Below, in pieces: positions 28,221 through 40,248 of a DNA stretch of 64,000 bases (its first letter is position 1; every line of letters begins with the position of its first letter). Under the pieces are notes generated by a model. That model saw only the letters and a program-made list of their open reading frames with translations, searched no databases and was not told the DNA's origin. Both the position numbers and the translations under genes were made by a program. Source of the DNA: Paenibacillus polysaccharolyticus (GTDB lineage: Bacteria; Bacillota; Bacilli; Paenibacillales; Paenibacillaceae); assembly GCF_900102085.1 (NCBI RefSeq), contig NZ_FMVM01000026.1, positions 1 to 64,000 of the forward strand, written 5' to 3'.

Positions 28221-30299
28221 CTACTCGGTGCCTTTTGTTTTGGCAACGATCTCTTCAGCGATGCTCTTAGGAACTTCTTCATAGTGGGAGAGTTCCATGG
28301 AGAACACGCCGCGTCCTTGAGTACCGGAACGAAGAGTTGTAGAGTAACCAAACATCTCAGAGAGAGGTACCTTAGCACGGATGATTTGAGCTCCACTACG
28401 GGAATCCATACCTTCAATGCGGCCACGACGGGAGTTCAACATACCCATTACGTCACCCATATACTCTTCTGGAACAGTTACTTCTACTTTCATGATAGGC
28501 TCAAGCAGAACTGGACTACATTTGTCTTTCGCTGCTTTCAACGCCATAGATCCGGCAATTTTAAATGCCATCTCGTTGGAATCGACATCATGGTAAGATC
28601 CGTCTACGATAGTAGCCTTAACGTCAACAAGCGGGAAGCCTGCGATAACGCCGTTTTTCATTTGCTCTTCAATCCCTGACAATGCAGGTTGAATGTATTC
28701 TCTTGGTACGGAACCACCGACAATCTTACTTTCGAACTGGCTGCCTGTACCCGGCTCGAGAGGTTCGAATTCAACCCATACGTGACCGTATTGACCACGA
28801 CCACCGGATTGACGTACGAATTTACCTTCAACGCGCGCTGGAGCACGGAATGTTTCGCGGTAAGCTACTTGTGGTTTACCCACAGTAGTTTCAACCTTGA
28901 ACTCACGACGCATACGGTCGATGATGATATCAAGGTGAAGCTCACCCATACCTGCCAAGATTGTTTGGCCTGTTTCTTCGTCAGTATGCGCGCGAAGAGT
29001 TGGATCCTCTTCCGTCAACTTACCGAGAGCCACACCCATTTTATCTTGGTCAGCTTTGGTTTTAGGTTCAACAGCGATTTCGATTACCGGATCAGGGAAG
29101 TTCATGGATTCCAGGATAACCGGATGTTTCTCATCACATAGTGTATCACCTGTACCTGTATCTTTCAAACCAACAGCTGCTGCGATATCACCGGAGTAAA
29201 CTTCAGTGATTTCTTGACGGCTGTTTGCGTGCATTTGAAGGATACGACCGATACGCTCACGTTTGTTTTTAGTTGCATTCAATACATAAGAACCGGATTG
29301 AAGTACGCCGGAGTATACGCGGAAGAATGTCAATTTACCAACGTAAGGGTCAGTCATAATTTTGAAAGCCAATGCAGAGAATGGCTCTTCATCGGAAGAC
29401 TTACGAACCGCTTCAGTTCCATCCTCAAGGAGACCCTTGATTGCTGGAACGTCAACTGGAGCTGGCAAGTAGTCGATAACAGCATCCAACATCAGTTGAA
29501 CACCTTTGTTACGGTATGAGGATCCACAGATAACTGGGAAGATCTTAACATCTACAACACCTTTACGGAGAGCGGATTTAATCTCATCAATAGTGATTTC
29601 TTCGCCTTCCAGGTATTTCATTGTCAGTTCTTCATCAAGCTCTGCAACACGCTCAATCAATTCGTTGCGAAGTTCTTCAACTTGCTCAACGAATTCCGCA
29701 GGAATATCGGTTTCTTCAATATCTTGTCCCAGGTCATCTTTATACATATGAGCCCGTTGAGCAACGATATCAATGATACCTTTGAAATCATTCTCAGCAC
29801 CGATTGGAAGTTGAATCGCAACAGCGTTCGCTTGAAGGCGATCACGCATGTCAGATACAACGTTCAAGAAGTCAGCACCGATGATATCCATTTTGTTTAC
29901 ATATGCGATACGAGGTACGCCGTACTTGTCAGCCTGTCTCCATACAGTTTCAGACTGAGGCTCAACGCCTTCTTTCGCACTGAATACACCTACTGCTCCG
30001 TCCAATACACGAAGGGAACGTTCAACTTCAACAGTGAAGTCAACGTGTCCCGGGGTATCAATGATATTTACGCGGTGACCTTTCCAAGCAGCGGTAGTCG
30101 CAGCGGAAGTAATCGTAATTCCGCGCTCCTGTTCCTGTTCCATCCAGTCCATTGTCGCAGCGCCTTCGTGAACTTCACCGATTTTGTGCGTACGTCCTGT
30201 GTAAAACAAGATCCGCTCAGTTGTCGTGGTTTTACCCGCATCAATATGAGCCATGATCCCGATATTACGTGTATTTTTCAAGGAGAACTCTCTAGCCAT
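28221..30299 (-). CDS. fusA: Elongation factor G
   Basis: A 692-residue translocation GTPase. G1 is [16 protein letters not shown]3 [10 protein letters not shown]4 NKMD. Domains II-V follow, with the domain IV tip [20 protein letters not shown] and the C-terminal [20 protein letters not shown]. Fusidic-acid contact segments show no obvious change by eye. It lies between rpsG and tuf. The ATG at 30299 has AAGGGAGAC upstream. Confidence 0.99.
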   Translation of the reverse strand: MAREFSLKNTRNIGIMAHIDAGKTTTTERILFYTGRTHKIGEVHEGAATMDWMEQEQERGITITSAATTAAWKGHRVNIIDTPGHVDFTVEVERSLRVLDGAVGVFSAKEGVEPQSETVWRQADKYGVPRIAYVNKMDIIGADFLNVVSDMRDRLQANAVAIQLPIGAENDFKGIIDIVAQRAHMYKDDLGQDIEETDIPAEFVEQVEELRNELIERVAELDEELTMKYLEGEEITIDEIKSALRKGVVDVKIFPVICGSSYRNKGVQLMLDAVIDYLPAPVDVPAIKGLLEDGTEAVRKSSDEEPFSALAFKIMTDPYVGKLTFFRVYSGVLQSGSYVLNATKNKRERIGRILQMHANSRQEITEVYSGDIAAAVGLKDTGTGDTLCDEKHPVILESMNFPDPVIEIAVEPKTKADQDKMGVALGKLTEEDPTLRAHTDEETGQTILAGMGELHLDIIIDRMRREFKVETTVGKPQVAYRETFRAPARVEGKFVRQSGGRGQYGHVWVEFEPLEPGTGSQFESKIVGGSVPREYIQPALSGIEEQMKNGVIAGFPLVDVKATIVDGSYHDVDSNEMAFKIAGSMALKAAKDKCSPVLLEPIMKVEVTVPEEYMGDVMGMLNSRRGRIEGMDSRSGAQIIRAKVPLSEMFGYSTTLRSGTQGRGVFSMELSHYEEVPKSIAEEIVAKTKGTE

Positions 30300-30347
30300 G
30301 AAATGGGTCTCCCTTCAAAATTGAAGTTTATTTTTGTGAACTGAATC

Positions 30348-30818
30348 CTACCAACGGTAGTGAGCAAACGCTTTGTTCGCTTCAGCCATTTTGTGCGTAT
30401 CTTCACGTTTCTTAACGGAAGCGCCTGTGTTGTTGGAAGCGTCGATGATCTCAGCCGCCAAACGCTCTTCCATTGTTTTCTCACCGCGGTTGCGGGAGTA
30501 GTTCACGAGCCAACGTAAACCCAAAGCAGTACGTCTCTCTGGTTTTACCTCGATTGGTACTTGGTAGTTGGCACCGCCGACACGGCGAGCTTTAACTTCC
30601 AGGACTGGCATGATATTTTTGATTGCTGTCTCAAATACTTCCATCGGGTCATTACCCGTGCGTTCTTGGATCAACTTGAACGCATTATACAGAATGCTTT
30701 GAGCAACACCGCGTTTTCCGTCGAGCATGATGCGGTTGATCAAACGAGTAACCAACTTGGAGTTGTATACCGGATCTGGCAACACGTCTCTTTTCGTAAC
30801 TGGACCTTTGCGTGGCAT
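30348..30818 (-). CDS. rpsG: 30S ribosomal protein S7
   Basis: A 156-residue uS7, assembly initiator of the 16S 3' domain near the E site. It starts [20 protein letters not shown] and has [40 protein letters not shown] and [20 protein letters not shown] at the end. AAGGGGGAT precedes the ATG. Confidence 0.98.
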   Translation of the reverse strand: MPRKGPVTKRDVLPDPVYNSKLVTRLINRIMLDGKRGVAQSILYNAFKLIQERTGNDPMEVFETAIKNIMPVLEVKARRVGGANYQVPIEVKPERRTALGLRWLVNYSRNRGEKTMEERLAAEIIDASNNTGASVKKREDTHKMAEANKAFAHYRW

Positions 30819-30905
30819 GGATATCCCCCTTTCTTTCTTGTTCAGCAGTCCCTGTACCTTCCAGATCTAAGCCAGAAGGCTTTCAGGCAATCTGCTTATC
30901 GTAAT

Positions 30906-31328
30906 TTAGGCTTTTTTAGCTTTTGGACGTTTAGCTCCGTATTTAGAACGAGCTTGCATACGGTTGTTCACGCCTGCAGTATCGAGAGCTCCACGAACGA
31001 TGTGATAACGAACCCCTGCAAGGTCTTTTACTTTACCTCCGCGGATCAATACCACACTGTGCTCTTGAAGGTTATGTCCGATTCCCGGGATATAAGCAGT
31101 TACCTCGAGACGGTTCGTCAAACGAACACGGGCATATTTACGAAGTGCAGAGTTCGGTTTACGTGGAGTCATTGTACCTACACGAGTGCAGACACCACGT
31201 TTTTGTGGGGCACTGATGTTAGTGGATTCACGTTTCAAAGCGTTGAACCCTTTTTGCAAAGCTGGTGATTTTGACTTCTCAACTTTTGCTTGACGTCCTT
31301 TACGAACCAGTTGGTTAATAGTTGGCAT
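30906..31328 (-). CDS. rpsL: 30S ribosomal protein S12 (Arg56/Ala104 variant)
   Basis: A 140-residue uS12 in the decoding centre. It starts [20 protein letters not shown] and carries [20 protein letters not shown] and [20 protein letters not shown]. Two positions stand out. Residue 56, the Lys whose change gives streptomycin resistance (E. coli Lys43), is Arg, encoded CGT. Residue 104 (E. coli Pro91) is Ala, encoded GCA. Lys101 (E. coli Lys88) is unchanged. The Bacillus sequence I remember has Lys and Pro at the two variant sites. It lies between the L7Ae-like gene and rpsG. Confidence 0.98.
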   Translation of the reverse strand: MPTINQLVRKGRQAKVEKSKSPALQKGFNALKRESTNISAPQKRGVCTRVGTMTPRKPNSALRKYARVRLTNRLEVTAYIPGIGHNLQEHSVVLIRGGKVKDLAGVRYHIVRGALDTAGVNNRMQARSKYGAKRPKAKKA

Positions 31329-31478
31329 GTGATTGCCACCCCCTTCCTCAATTATTCATGTTTCTTTACAAACCTTTATCTAAGCCCACAGACCCAGGCG
31401 GTTCATAAAAAGACAAATGAAAAGTTTTTGCCTTGGAGAATCCTTAAATGTTCTCGGACAAAAACGTTCCTTACCGTA

Positions 31479-31727
31479 TCATTTTACGACAGCAGCCATC
31501 GCTGCTCCCACTCCAATCCCGCACGCTTTGCCGAGATTTTTCATTGTGTCCACTTTCGTGTACTTCACATTGTGTTGTTCACACAAAGCAATGATTTTGG
31601 AAGTGAGCTGCGGATCACTATCTTCTGCGACATAGACTTCTGAAGCCATTCCTGTCTGCACTGTCCGCATGGTCTGTTTGGTACCAATCTTGACATGAGC
31701 ATCTTGCAAGCCTTTTTCATTAGACAT
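31479..31727 (-). CDS. rplGB: L7Ae-family ribosomal protein, YbxF-like
   Basis: An 82-residue L7Ae/L30e/Gadd45-fold protein: MSNEKGLQDAHVKIGTKQTM, VYVAEDSDPQLTSKIIALCE, KLGKACGIGVGAAMAAVV. B. subtilis YbxF binds kink-turn RNAs and associates with ribosomes; its gene is at the same place between rpoC and rpsL. GGAGG lies 8 bases upstream of the ATG at 31727; an adjacent ATG at 31730 is equally in frame. It is first gene of the str operon. Confidence 0.9.
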   Translation of the reverse strand: MSNEKGLQDAHVKIGTKQTMRTVQTGMASEVYVAEDSDPQLTSKIIALCEQHNVKYTKVDTMKNLGKACGIGVGAAMAAVVK

Positions 31728-31781
31728 CATACATTCCTCCGAATAGGACCAATTACAATCAGCTGCCCACGCACCTTTGAT

Positions 31782-31810
31782 ATATTAGCATCTAGCGCAA
31801 GCATTGTCAA
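31782..31810 (-). promoter_or_regulatory. Promoter of the str operon
   Basis: A perfect -35 TTGACA (31805-31810), a 17-base spacer and -10 TAATAT (31782-31787) on the minus strand. The -35 is the centre of the palindrome AGCATTGACAATGCT. Confidence 0.75.
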
Positions 31811-31904
31811 TGCTATTCCAAAAAGTTTTTATAAAGTTTGTGTACATCAGGATTCGTCCGCTTGGATATTACAAACGTCGCTTCCTGACATACACATTCT
31901 TTAA

Positions 31905-31921
31905 TTCCTCAGAACGAGGAA
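31905..31921 (-). terminator. Weak terminator-like hairpin after rpoC
   Basis: TTCCTC and GAGGAA pair around a 5-base loop, 8 bases after the rpoC stop, followed by the short T-poor sequence TTAAAG. Termination is likely partial. Confidence 0.4.
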
Positions 31922-31928
31922 ATCTATA

Positions 31929-34900
31929 TTAGTCTACCGAAACTGGCTCCAGTTCTTCTATAGAAGATTGGCCATCTTCAGGCTCAGCAAATTTGATACT
32001 GCGGTAACGGTTCATACCCGTACCAGCAGGGATCAGCTTACCGATGATAACATTTTCCTTCAGACCGAGCAACTGATCCACTTTACCTTTGATCGCTGCA
32101 TCCGTCAGTACACGTGTTGTCTCTTGGAACGATGCCGCAGAGAGGAAGGAGTCTGTTTCAAGGGATGCTTTTGTAATACCGAGCAAGATTGGTTTTGCAA
32201 CCGCTGGCTCTTTATCACTCAGAATCGCAATTTTGTTCGCTCTTTCGTACTCATGCGTATCTACAAATGATCCTGGCAACAATGTTGTATCTCCCGCATC
32301 AACGATACGGATTTTACGTAACATTTGACGGATCATAACTTCAACGTGTTTGTCATTGATTTCTACGCCTTGGTTACGGTATACGCGCTGTACTTCCTGC
32401 AAAATGTAGTTCTGTACGCCACGTACGCCTTTGATGCGTAGCATTTCTTTCGGGTCGATAGAACCGTCTGTCAACTCGTCACCCGCTTCAATTTCCATAC
32501 CTTCGCTTACGCGAACACGGGAACCGTAAGTAACAGAGTATACTTTGGATTCTGCTTCACCTTGAATTTCGATTTCACGACGGTCTTTCGCTTCGCGAAT
32601 CTCTTTAACCACACCGTCAATCTCACTGATTGTTGCTTGACCTTTAGGATTACGGGCCTCAAACAACTCCTGGATACGAGGCAAACCTTGCGTGATGTCG
32701 TCTCCGGCTACACCACCGGTATGGAACGTACGCATTGTAAGCTGTGTTCCTGGCTCACCAATGGATTGTGCGGCAATGATACCAACCGCTTCACCAATCT
32801 CCACGTGTTTACCTGTCGCAAGGTTGCGACCGTAACACTTCTTGCAGACACCATGACTTGCACGGCAGCTGAGAACGGAACGGATTTGCAATTTGGTCAC
32901 GCCAGCTTTGATAATCGCTTCTGCTTTGTCAGAGTCGATCAACTCATTGCGGCCAGCGATAATTTCTTTTGTTTCCGGATGACGAACAGTTTCGAAGCAG
33001 TATCTGCCTTCAATACGGTCGTAGAGATCTTCGATGACCTCTTTACCATCCTGGATACGACTAACCGTAAAGCCTTTATCTGTACCACAATCGTCTTCAC
33101 GCACAATTACGTCTTGGGCTACATCTACGAGACGACGAGTCAGGTAACCTGAGTCGGCTGTACGCAGGGCTGTATCCGCGAGACCTTTACGCGCACCGTG
33201 AGTGGAAATAAAGTACTCGAGTACTGTCAGACCTTCACGGAAGTTCGATTTGATTGGGAGTTCGATAATACGACCAGACGGGTTGGCCATCAGACCACGC
33301 ATACCACCCAATTGAGTGATTTGCGATTTGTTACCCCGTGCTTTTGAGTCAACCATCATCATGATTGAGTTATAACGATCCATGGATTTCATCAAAATAT
33401 CCGTGATGTCATCTTTGGATTTTGACCAGATATCAATGATACGGTCATAGCGCTCTTCATTCGTAATCAAACCACGACGATACTGGTTCGTAACGATCTG
33501 AGCTTTATCTTCGGACTGTCTGAGAATTTCGAATTTCTCAGGTGGAACGACAACATCGGACACGGCTACGGTAATACCCGCACGCGTCGAATACGTGAAT
33601 CCAAGTTGTTTAATTTTATCCAAAATAACCGCAGTTTCGGTTGTATGATAAATTTCAAAACAACGAGCGATGATGGAACCGAGGTATTCTTTGCCGACAC
33701 CGCCAGCTTGAGGAGCATTCATGATTGCCTCTCTCAAGTCAGTACCTTTCTCATAAACAAATGAATGATCGGCTGTACCTTGATACAGGTTCGCACGAGT
33801 CGCATCATTGATATAAGGGAAGGTTGCCGGGAAAATTTCATTAAAGATAATTTTACCGATCGTAGTCAGCAACATACCTTTTTGTTGCTCTTCCGTAAAG
33901 CTTGTTTTACCAAGCGCCTTAACTGGAATAGCTACACGTGCATGCAGTCCGGCAGTACCCCGTTGGTATGCAGATACAGCCTCATTGACTGTCCGCAGAA
34001 CCATACCTGTACCCTTCTCTTCTTTATTGTCCATCGTCAGATAGTACGAACCAAGAACCATATCCTGAGAAGGAGTTACAACCGGTTTACCGTCTTTCGG
34101 GTTCAAAATGTTACCTGATGCAAGCATCAAGATACGCGCTTCCGCTTGAGCTTCAGCAGACAATGGAACGTGCACGGCCATTTGGTCACCGTCAAAGTCG
34201 GCATTGTATGCCGTACATACGAGTGGGTGAAGACGAATTGCTTTACCTTCAACCAAAATCGGTTCAAACGCCTGAATACCGAGACGGTGAAGCGTAGGGG
34301 CACGGTTCAACAGAACCGGATGCTCCTTGATGACTTCTTCAAGAACATCCCATACTTCAGGACTCACACGCTCAACTTTACGTTTTGCGCTCTTGATGTT
34401 GTGGGCAAGCCCTTTATTCACAAGCTCTTTCATCACAAAAGGCTTGAATAGTTCCAGTGCCATATCTTTAGGCAGACCGCACTGATACATTTTCAGGTAA
34501 GGTCCGACAACGATAACGGAACGGCCGGAGTAGTCAACACGTTTACCGAGCAAGTTCTGACGGAAACGACCTTGTTTACCTTTCAGCATGTGGCTGAGGG
34601 ATTTCAAAGGACGGTTACCCGGACCTGTAACAGGACGTCCACGACGACCGTTATCGATCAAGGCGTCAACTGCTTCTTGCAGCATCCGCTTTTCATTTTG
34701 CACGATGATATCTGGCGCGCCCAGGTCAAGCAGACGTTTCAGACGGTTGTTCCGGTTAATTACACGGCGATACAAGTCATTCAAGTCAGACGTAGCAAAA
34801 CGTCCACCATCCAGTTGTACCATCGGACGAAGTTCCGGCGGAATGACAGGAAGTACATCCATGATCATCCACTCTGGGTTATTGCCAGAGTTACGGAATG

Positions 34901-35543
34901 CTTCAATCACTTCCAAACGTTTGATTGCACGGTTACGACGTTGTCCTTGTGCAGTGCGAAGCTCTTCCTTCAGGAATTCAAGCTCTTTCTCTACATCAAG
35001 GTCTTGAAGCAATTTTTTAACTGCTTCTGCACCCATGCCTGCTTGGAAGCCGTATCCGTATTTTTCACGGTAGCTGCGATATTCCTTCTCGGACAACAGC
35101 TGTTTTTTCTCCAGTGGAGTTTCTCCTGGATCAGTTACTACATATGATGCAAAATAAATGATCTCTTCGAGAGATCTTGGAGACATATCCAGTGCGAGAC
35201 CCATACGGCTCGGAATACCTTTGAAGTACCAGATATGCGATACCGGAGCAGCAAGCTCAATATGGCCCATACGTTCACGACGGACTTTCGCACGTGTTAC
35301 TTCAACGCCACAGCGATCACAGACAACGCCTTTATAACGAACGCGTTTGTATTTACCGCAATGGCATTCCCAGTCTTTTGTAGGGCCAAAAATCTTTTCG
35401 CAGAACAGCCCTTCTTTTTCCGGTTTCAACGTACGATAGTTGATCGTTTCCGGTTTTTTCACTTCTCCGCGGGACCAAGAACGAATTTTCTCTGGGGAAG
35501 CAAGCCCGATCTTCATGTATTCGAAATTGTTGACGTCCAACAA
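31929..35543 (-). CDS. rpoC: DNA-directed RNA polymerase subunit beta'
   Basis: A 1204-residue beta' subunit. It has the N-terminal zinc site [20 protein letters not shown], the catalytic [12 protein letters not shown] triad of Asp, bridge helix and trigger loop, and the second Cys cluster ([20 protein letters not shown]). The start is a TTG at 35543 giving [10 protein letters not shown], which matches Bacillus RpoC and has AGGAGG eight bases upstream; the ATG-less extension upstream is rejected. A GC hairpin separates it from rpoB. Confidence 0.98.
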   Translation of the reverse strand: MLDVNNFEYMKIGLASPEKIRSWSRGEVKKPETINYRTLKPEKEGLFCEKIFGPTKDWECHCGKYKRVRYKGVVCDRCGVEVTRAKVRRERMGHIELAAPVSHIWYFKGIPSRMGLALDMSPRSLEEIIYFASYVVTDPGETPLEKKQLLSEKEYRSYREKYGYGFQAGMGAEAVKKLLQDLDVEKELEFLKEELRTAQGQRRNRAIKRLEVIEAFRNSGNNPEWMIMDVLPVIPPELRPMVQLDGGRFATSDLNDLYRRVINRNNRLKRLLDLGAPDIIVQNEKRMLQEAVDALIDNGRRGRPVTGPGNRPLKSLSHMLKGKQGRFRQNLLGKRVDYSGRSVIVVGPYLKMYQCGLPKDMALELFKPFVMKELVNKGLAHNIKSAKRKVERVSPEVWDVLEEVIKEHPVLLNRAPTLHRLGIQAFEPILVEGKAIRLHPLVCTAYNADFDGDQMAVHVPLSAEAQAEARILMLASGNILNPKDGKPVVTPSQDMVLGSYYLTMDNKEEKGTGMVLRTVNEAVSAYQRGTAGLHARVAIPVKALGKTSFTEEQQKGMLLTTIGKIIFNEIFPATFPYINDATRANLYQGTADHSFVYEKGTDLREAIMNAPQAGGVGKEYLGSIIARCFEIYHTTETAVILDKIKQLGFTYSTRAGITVAVSDVVVPPEKFEILRQSEDKAQIVTNQYRRGLITNEERYDRIIDIWSKSKDDITDILMKSMDRYNSIMMMVDSKARGNKSQITQLGGMRGLMANPSGRIIELPIKSNFREGLTVLEYFISTHGARKGLADTALRTADSGYLTRRLVDVAQDVIVREDDCGTDKGFTVSRIQDGKEVIEDLYDRIEGRYCFETVRHPETKEIIAGRNELIDSDKAEAIIKAGVTKLQIRSVLSCRASHGVCKKCYGRNLATGKHVEIGEAVGIIAAQSIGEPGTQLTMRTFHTGGVAGDDITQGLPRIQELFEARNPKGQATISEIDGVVKEIREAKDRREIEIQGEAESKVYSVTYGSRVRVSEGMEIEAGDELTDGSIDPKEMLRIKGVRGVQNYILQEVQRVYRNQGVEINDKHVEVMIRQMLRKIRIVDAGDTTLLPGSFVDTHEYERANKIAILSDKEPAVAKPILLGITKASLETDSFLSAASFQETTRVLTDAAIKGKVDQLLGLKENVIIGKLIPAGTGMNRYRSIKFAEPEDGQSSIEELEPVSVD

Positions 35544-35587
35544 GGAGCAACCCTCCTTAACCAATTCCTGTATTCTAGGTTACGCAT

Positions 35588-35607
35588 GCCCCGGCTGTAG
35601 CCGGAGC
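35588..35607 (-). repeat. GC-rich hairpin between rpoB and rpoC
   Basis: GCCCCGGC (35588-35595) pairs with GCCGGAGC (35600-35607) with one G-T and a 4-base loop. It sits in a 112-base spacer and is not followed by a T-tract. Confidence 0.6.
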
Positions 35608-35655
35608 AAGACGTGAGCCTGATGAAAAACGCCGGTCATCATGCGCCCGAAGCGA

Positions 35656-38600
35656 TTATTCCGCTCCGACCTCTGTACCCTCAAGGTTGAGGCTGAGCTT
35701 ATCGCTCGCAGCGTCATCTTCATCGTCCATTTCTTTCATTTCAATCTCTTGCTCATCTTCACTCAAAATCTTAACGTCCATACCCAAGCTTTGCAGCTCT
35801 TTGATCAATACTTTGAACGACTCAGGAACACCTGGTTCCGGTACATTCTCGCCTTTGACAATGGACTCGTACGTTTTCACCCGACCAACAACGTCATCGG
35901 ATTTAACCGTCAAGATTTCTTGCAGAGTATAAGCGGCACCATAAGCCTCAAGCGCCCAAACTTCCATCTCCCCGAAACGCTGTCCACCAAATTGGGCTTT
36001 ACCACCCAGCGGTTGTTGCGTAACAAGTGAGTAAGGACCTGTGGAACGGGCATGGATTTTATCGTCAACCATGTGTGCCAGTTTGATCATGTGCATGACA
36101 CCAACGGTAACTTCACGTTCAAACTCTTCACCAGTACGACCATCATACAGCACGGTTTTACCATTACGTTGCATACCTGCTTCTTCCATTGTGTCGAAGA
36201 CGTCATACTCTTTCGCCCCGTCGAATACAGGTGTTGCTACGTGGATACCAAGCTGCATTGCTGCCATACCCAAGTGAACTTCAAGCACTTGACCGATGTT
36301 CATACGCGAAGGTACGCCCAACGGGTTAAGAACGATTTGAACCGGTGTACCGTCTGGCAGGAAAGGCATATCCTCTTCCGGCAAGATACGGGCCACGACC
36401 CCTTTGTTACCATGACGTCCGGCCATTTTATCACCCTCGGAAATTTTCCGTTTTTGAGCAATATAAACACGAACGAGTTGGTTCACACCTGGTGGCAGTT
36501 CATCTCCGTTTTCACGGGTAAATACTTTCACGTCAACCACGATACCATCGGTACCGTGAGGTACACGCAGAGATGTATCACGTACTTCACGTGCTTTTTC
36601 ACCAAAGATTGCATGCAAGAGGCGTTCTTCTGCAGTCAACTCTGTTACCCCTTTTGGTGTAACTTTACCAACCAGAATGTCGCCAGCAGCAATTTCGGCA
36701 CCAATGCGGATAATACCACGCTCATCCAGATTACGCAGCGCTTCTTCCCCAACGTTAGGGATATCACGTGTGATCTCTTCAGGTCCGAGCTTCGTATCAC
36801 GAGCTTCCGACTCATATTCCTCGATATGGATGGATGTATATACATCTTCCTTAACGAGTTTTTCGCTGAGTAGGATCGCATCCTCATAGTTGTAACCTTC
36901 CCATGTCATGAAGGCAACGACTACGTTGCGTCCAAGAGCAAGTTCACCCATTTCCGTCGAAGGACCATCAGCAAGGATGTCGCCAGCTTTAACAGCAGCG
37001 CCTCTTTTTACGATCGGACGTTGGTTGATGCATGTTCCTTGGTTCGAACGCATAAATTTGTGTAATTTATATTTAACGATATCGCCTTTGACTTCTTGAC
37101 CGTCAACCTCTTCTACACGACGAAGCCAGATCTCGTTCGCAGAGGAACGTTCAATAATTCCGTCGTAATCGGCAACAATACATACACCGGAGTCTTTCGC
37201 AGCTTTGTGTTCCATACCCGTTCCTACAAGCGGAGCTTTAGGAATCAAGAGTGGAACCGCCTGCCGTTGCATGTTTGATCCCATCAGGGCACGGTTGGAG
37301 TCATCGTTCTCAAGGAACGGAATGAGCGCTGTAGCTACCGATACAACCTGCTTAGGAGATACGTCCATGTAGTCCACTCGTTCACTCGGCATCGTAAGGA
37401 TGTTATCCGACTGTTTGTTGTAACGTACAATGATCGCATCTTCTGCAAAAGTGCTGTCTTCGTTCAGCTTCGCATTCGCCTGAGCGATAACATAGTTGTC
37501 CTCTTCGTCTGCTGTCAGATAATCAATCTGCTCAGTGACAACACCCGTTTTCGGATCAACCCAACGATATGGAGCTTCAATGAAGCCGTATTCGTTCACA
37601 CGTGCAAACGTCGACAAGGAGTTGATCAAACCAATGTTTGGTCCCTCTGGTGTCTCGATCGGGCACATCCGGCCATAGTGGGATGGATGGACGTCACGGA
37701 CTTCCATGCCGGCACGCTCACGAGTCAAACCGCCCGGTCCGAGTGCGGACAGACGACGTTTATGCGTCAACTCGCCCAGCGGGTTCGTTTGATCCATAAA
37801 CTGTGACAATTGGGAGCTACCGAAGAACTCTTTAATCGATGCGATGACTGGACGGATGTTGATCAATGCCTGTGGTGTAATGACATTCGCATCCTGGATG
37901 GACATTCTTTCACGAACCACACGCTCCATACGGGACAAACCGATACGGAACTGGTTTTGCAAAAGTTCACCCACAGAACGCAGACGACGGTTACCCAGGT
38001 GATCGATATCATCCGTGCTTCCAATGCCATGCAACAAATTCAGGAAGTAACTGATGGATGAAATGATATCCGCTGGCGTGATGTTTTTCACGGACTTGTC
38101 AATGTCGCCATTGGCAATCAGCTTAACCACTTTACCATCTTCAATTGGTGAAAACACATCAATCGTTTGCATCGGGATATCATTGGCATCCAAAACACCG
38201 TTCCCCACGTGATATGTGCGGAATCCAACGCTTTTCTCCAGGTGAGGCATGATTTCGTCGAGCAAACGACGGTCGACCATCTGACCTGCTTCTGCAATAA
38301 TTTCGCCTGTTTCAGCGTCGATCAAAGATTCAGCCAAACGCTGATTAAACAAACGGTTTTTGATGTGAAGTTTTTTGTTGATTTTGTAACGACCTACGTT
38401 TGCAAGGTCGTAACGTTTTGGATCAAAGAAACGAGCAACGAGCAAGCTTTTCGCGTTATCCAGCGTTGGTGGCTCGCCTGGACGAAGGCGCTCATAGATC
38501 TCAATGAGAGCTTTCTCGGTGGAATCCGTGTTGTCTTTGTCCAGAGTATTACGGATATATTCGTCATTACCAAGCAAATCCAGAATCTCAGCGTCTGTGC

Positions 38601-39201
38601 CAAAACCAAGGGAACGCAGGAGAACCGTAACCGGAATTTTACGCGTACGGTCGATCCGGACATAAACAACATCCTTCGCGTCCATCTCCAGCTCCAGCCA
38701 AGCGCCGCGGTTAGGAATTACTGTAGCGGTATACGTTTTTTTCGCGTTCTTATCTACTTTGGTACTGAAGTAAACGCTAGGAGAGCGAACCAACTGGCTG
38801 ACAATAACCCGTTCAGCACCATTAATAATAAATGTGCCGGTGCTGGTCATCAGCGGGAAATCTCCCATGAATACTTCCTGCTCTTTGACTTCTCCGGTTT
38901 CCTTATTAATGAGCCGGACTTTCACCCGAAGTGGTGCTGCATAAGTAACGTCGCGTTCTTTCGCGTCGTCTACTGTATACTTCGGTTCTCCGAGACTGTA
39001 ATCGATAAATTCCAAAATCAAGTTACCTGTAAAATCCTGGATCGGCGAGATATCCTGGAACATTTCGCGCAACCCTTCCTCCAAAAACCAATCATACGAT
39101 TTCTGTTGGATTTCAATCAGGTTCGGAACTTCGAGTATCTCGTTAATTCGTGCATAACTGCGCCGAGTGCGTCGACCATATTGAACAAGATGTCCTGCCA
39201 A
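35656..39201 (-). CDS. rpoB: DNA-directed RNA polymerase subunit beta
   Basis: A 1181-residue beta subunit. The rifampicin-binding region reads [20 protein letters not shown], then [17 protein letters not shown], i.e. wild type at the usual resistance sites. [11 protein letters not shown] and [20 protein letters not shown] are conserved. The start is TTG at 39201 ([20 protein letters not shown]) with GAGGGGTGA upstream; Bacillus rpoB also starts with TTG. The acidic C-terminus is [21 protein letters not shown] 411-base region separates it from the upstream methyltransferase. Confidence 0.98.
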   Translation of the reverse strand: MAGHLVQYGRRTRRSYARINEILEVPNLIEIQQKSYDWFLEEGLREMFQDISPIQDFTGNLILEFIDYSLGEPKYTVDDAKERDVTYAAPLRVKVRLINKETGEVKEQEVFMGDFPLMTSTGTFIINGAERVIVSQLVRSPSVYFSTKVDKNAKKTYTATVIPNRGAWLELEMDAKDVVYVRIDRTRKIPVTVLLRSLGFGTDAEILDLLGNDEYIRNTLDKDNTDSTEKALIEIYERLRPGEPPTLDNAKSLLVARFFDPKRYDLANVGRYKINKKLHIKNRLFNQRLAESLIDAETGEIIAEAGQMVDRRLLDEIMPHLEKSVGFRTYHVGNGVLDANDIPMQTIDVFSPIEDGKVVKLIANGDIDKSVKNITPADIISSISYFLNLLHGIGSTDDIDHLGNRRLRSVGELLQNQFRIGLSRMERVVRERMSIQDANVITPQALINIRPVIASIKEFFGSSQLSQFMDQTNPLGELTHKRRLSALGPGGLTRERAGMEVRDVHPSHYGRMCPIETPEGPNIGLINSLSTFARVNEYGFIEAPYRWVDPKTGVVTEQIDYLTADEEDNYVIAQANAKLNEDSTFAEDAIIVRYNKQSDNILTMPSERVDYMDVSPKQVVSVATALIPFLENDDSNRALMGSNMQRQAVPLLIPKAPLVGTGMEHKAAKDSGVCIVADYDGIIERSSANEIWLRRVEEVDGQEVKGDIVKYKLHKFMRSNQGTCINQRPIVKRGAAVKAGDILADGPSTEMGELALGRNVVVAFMTWEGYNYEDAILLSEKLVKEDVYTSIHIEEYESEARDTKLGPEEITRDIPNVGEEALRNLDERGIIRIGAEIAAGDILVGKVTPKGVTELTAEERLLHAIFGEKAREVRDTSLRVPHGTDGIVVDVKVFTRENGDELPPGVNQLVRVYIAQKRKISEGDKMAGRHGNKGVVARILPEEDMPFLPDGTPVQIVLNPLGVPSRMNIGQVLEVHLGMAAMQLGIHVATPVFDGAKEYDVFDTMEEAGMQRNGKTVLYDGRTGEEFEREVTVGVMHMIKLAHMVDDKIHARSTGPYSLVTQQPLGGKAQFGGQRFGEMEVWALEAYGAAYTLQEILTVKSDDVVGRVKTYESIVKGENVPEPGVPESFKVLIKELQSLGMDVKILSEDEQEIEMKEMDDEDDAASDKLSLNLEGTEVGAE

Positions 39202-39517
39202 CTTAAACTCACCCCTCAATGTCTACTCACTTTAAAAATTTCGTTGCGAACCTCTGTTTGTAACCTTATAATGGTACACATACAGAGCAAAGCAATGCAC
39301 CCGCAAATAAAGAAAAGCCCTTATTCGAAATGTCGTTCGATAAAAGAGCAACTTTGATCGGCGGATGTCTTTCCAAATCATTCTTATCCCCAGTTTGCCC
39401 AAAATGTACATATTATACGCCAAACATAGGCATAATAAGCCCGGTTCGGCGTAAAAAAAGGTTGACATTTTTAGTTAGCTAAAGCCAAGTAGGGCATCTT
39501 AATACTGACATTTTACA
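39202..39517 (-). ncRNA. Long 5' leader of rpoBC with possible attenuator and small ORF
   Basis: The promoter at 39518-39546 would give an untranslated leader of about 310 bases. A bulged stem (39317-39349) followed by TTTTCTTTATTT could be an intrinsic attenuator. A 9-pair stem ACGCCGAAC/GTTTGGCGT lies upstream of it. A 49-codon ORF (39232-39381, MIWKDIRRSKLLFYRT) starts after GGGGAT and overlaps the attenuator; coding is unproven. A TATAAT (about 39410) with no good -35 may be a second promoter. Confidence 0.45.
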
Positions 39518-39546
39518 ACTATACCACGCCTTGAATTTCAAGTCAA
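39518..39546 (-). promoter_or_regulatory. Promoter of rpoBC
   Basis: Minus-strand -35 TTGACT (39541-39546), a 17-base spacer and -10 TATAGT (39518-39523), just downstream of the methyltransferase gene. Confidence 0.75.
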
Positions 39547-39612
39547 TAGTCCTATTGCAAAAAAAATGATCCCCTGCTTACTTTACAAATTCGAATGTAT
39601 CTCTCAATCCCT

Positions 39613-40215
39613 CTACTCTTCTTTCAACGCTTTGAAGATTCGGTAGCCTTTATCCTTCGTCACTTCTTCCACTCGTGTAAACAACGATTCCAACTTCGCT
39701 TTCGCAGAAGGTGCCCCTTGTTTCTTTTGAATGACAATCCATAACGCCCCGCCTACCTTCAAATGATCATACGCCTGCTCAAAGATCGTGTGAACCGTTT
39801 CTTTGCCAGCTCGAATCGGAGGATTAGTCAAGATCACGTCGAAATCCCGCTTCTTTACTTCAGTCAGTAGATTGCTCTGCAATACAGTAACATTGACAAT
39901 GCCATTCCCTTTGGCATTTTCTTTGGAAAGCTCAACCGCTCTTTCATTGATATCGATCATGGTGACATGCCCATCCGGTACAAGTTTTGCTGCTGTAAGC
40001 CCGATTGGCCCGTAACCACATCCCACATCGAGAACATGAGCGCCTGACGGCAGTTCCATCGCATCAATTAACACTCTGCTGCCATAATCGATTCCGTTTT
40101 TAGAAAAAACACCAGCATCCGTCACCAGTCGCAGACTGATCCCACGAAGCACCGCTTCTGCGGCCTTGCGGTCATGCGCTACTTGTGGTTTGTCCGAATA
40201 ATAATGATTGGACAT
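39613..40215 (-). CDS. Class I SAM-dependent methyltransferase, YbxB/RsmC type
   Basis: A 200-residue protein with the Rossmann SAM motif VLDVGCGYGPIGL, acidic loop MIDINERAVELS and the N6/N2-amine signature LTNPPIRAGKETVH. It resembles RsmC-like 16S rRNA (guanine) methyltransferases; B. subtilis YbxB occupies the same place between rplL and rpoB. Substrate is not certain. I use the ATG at 40215 (MSNHYYSDKPQV); a GTG at 40227 adds four residues. Confidence 0.85.
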   Translation of the reverse strand: MSNHYYSDKPQVAHDRKAAEAVLRGISLRLVTDAGVFSKNGIDYGSRVLIDAMELPSGAHVLDVGCGYGPIGLTAAKLVPDGHVTMIDINERAVELSKENAKGNGIVNVTVLQSNLLTEVKKRDFDVILTNPPIRAGKETVHTIFEQAYDHLKVGGALWIVIQKKQGAPSAKAKLESLFTRVEEVTKDKGYRIFKALKEE

Positions 40216-40248
40216 GCCCTCACTCACTTTCCATAGTTACATTTACAG

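Noticed and set aside
26843-28270. A 475-codon open frame antisense to tuf
   Set aside because: It is a shadow of the biased codon use of tuf; it has no ribosome site and a Cys/Phe/Thr-rich nonsense composition. Similar long antisense frames over rpsC, rpoB, rpoA and clpC were left out for the same reason.
35656-39201. Possible rifampicin-resistance change in RpoB
   Set aside because: The [13 protein letters not shown] and [12 protein letters not shown] segments are wild type at the classical sites; the Gly after NPL is a neutral position to my knowledge.
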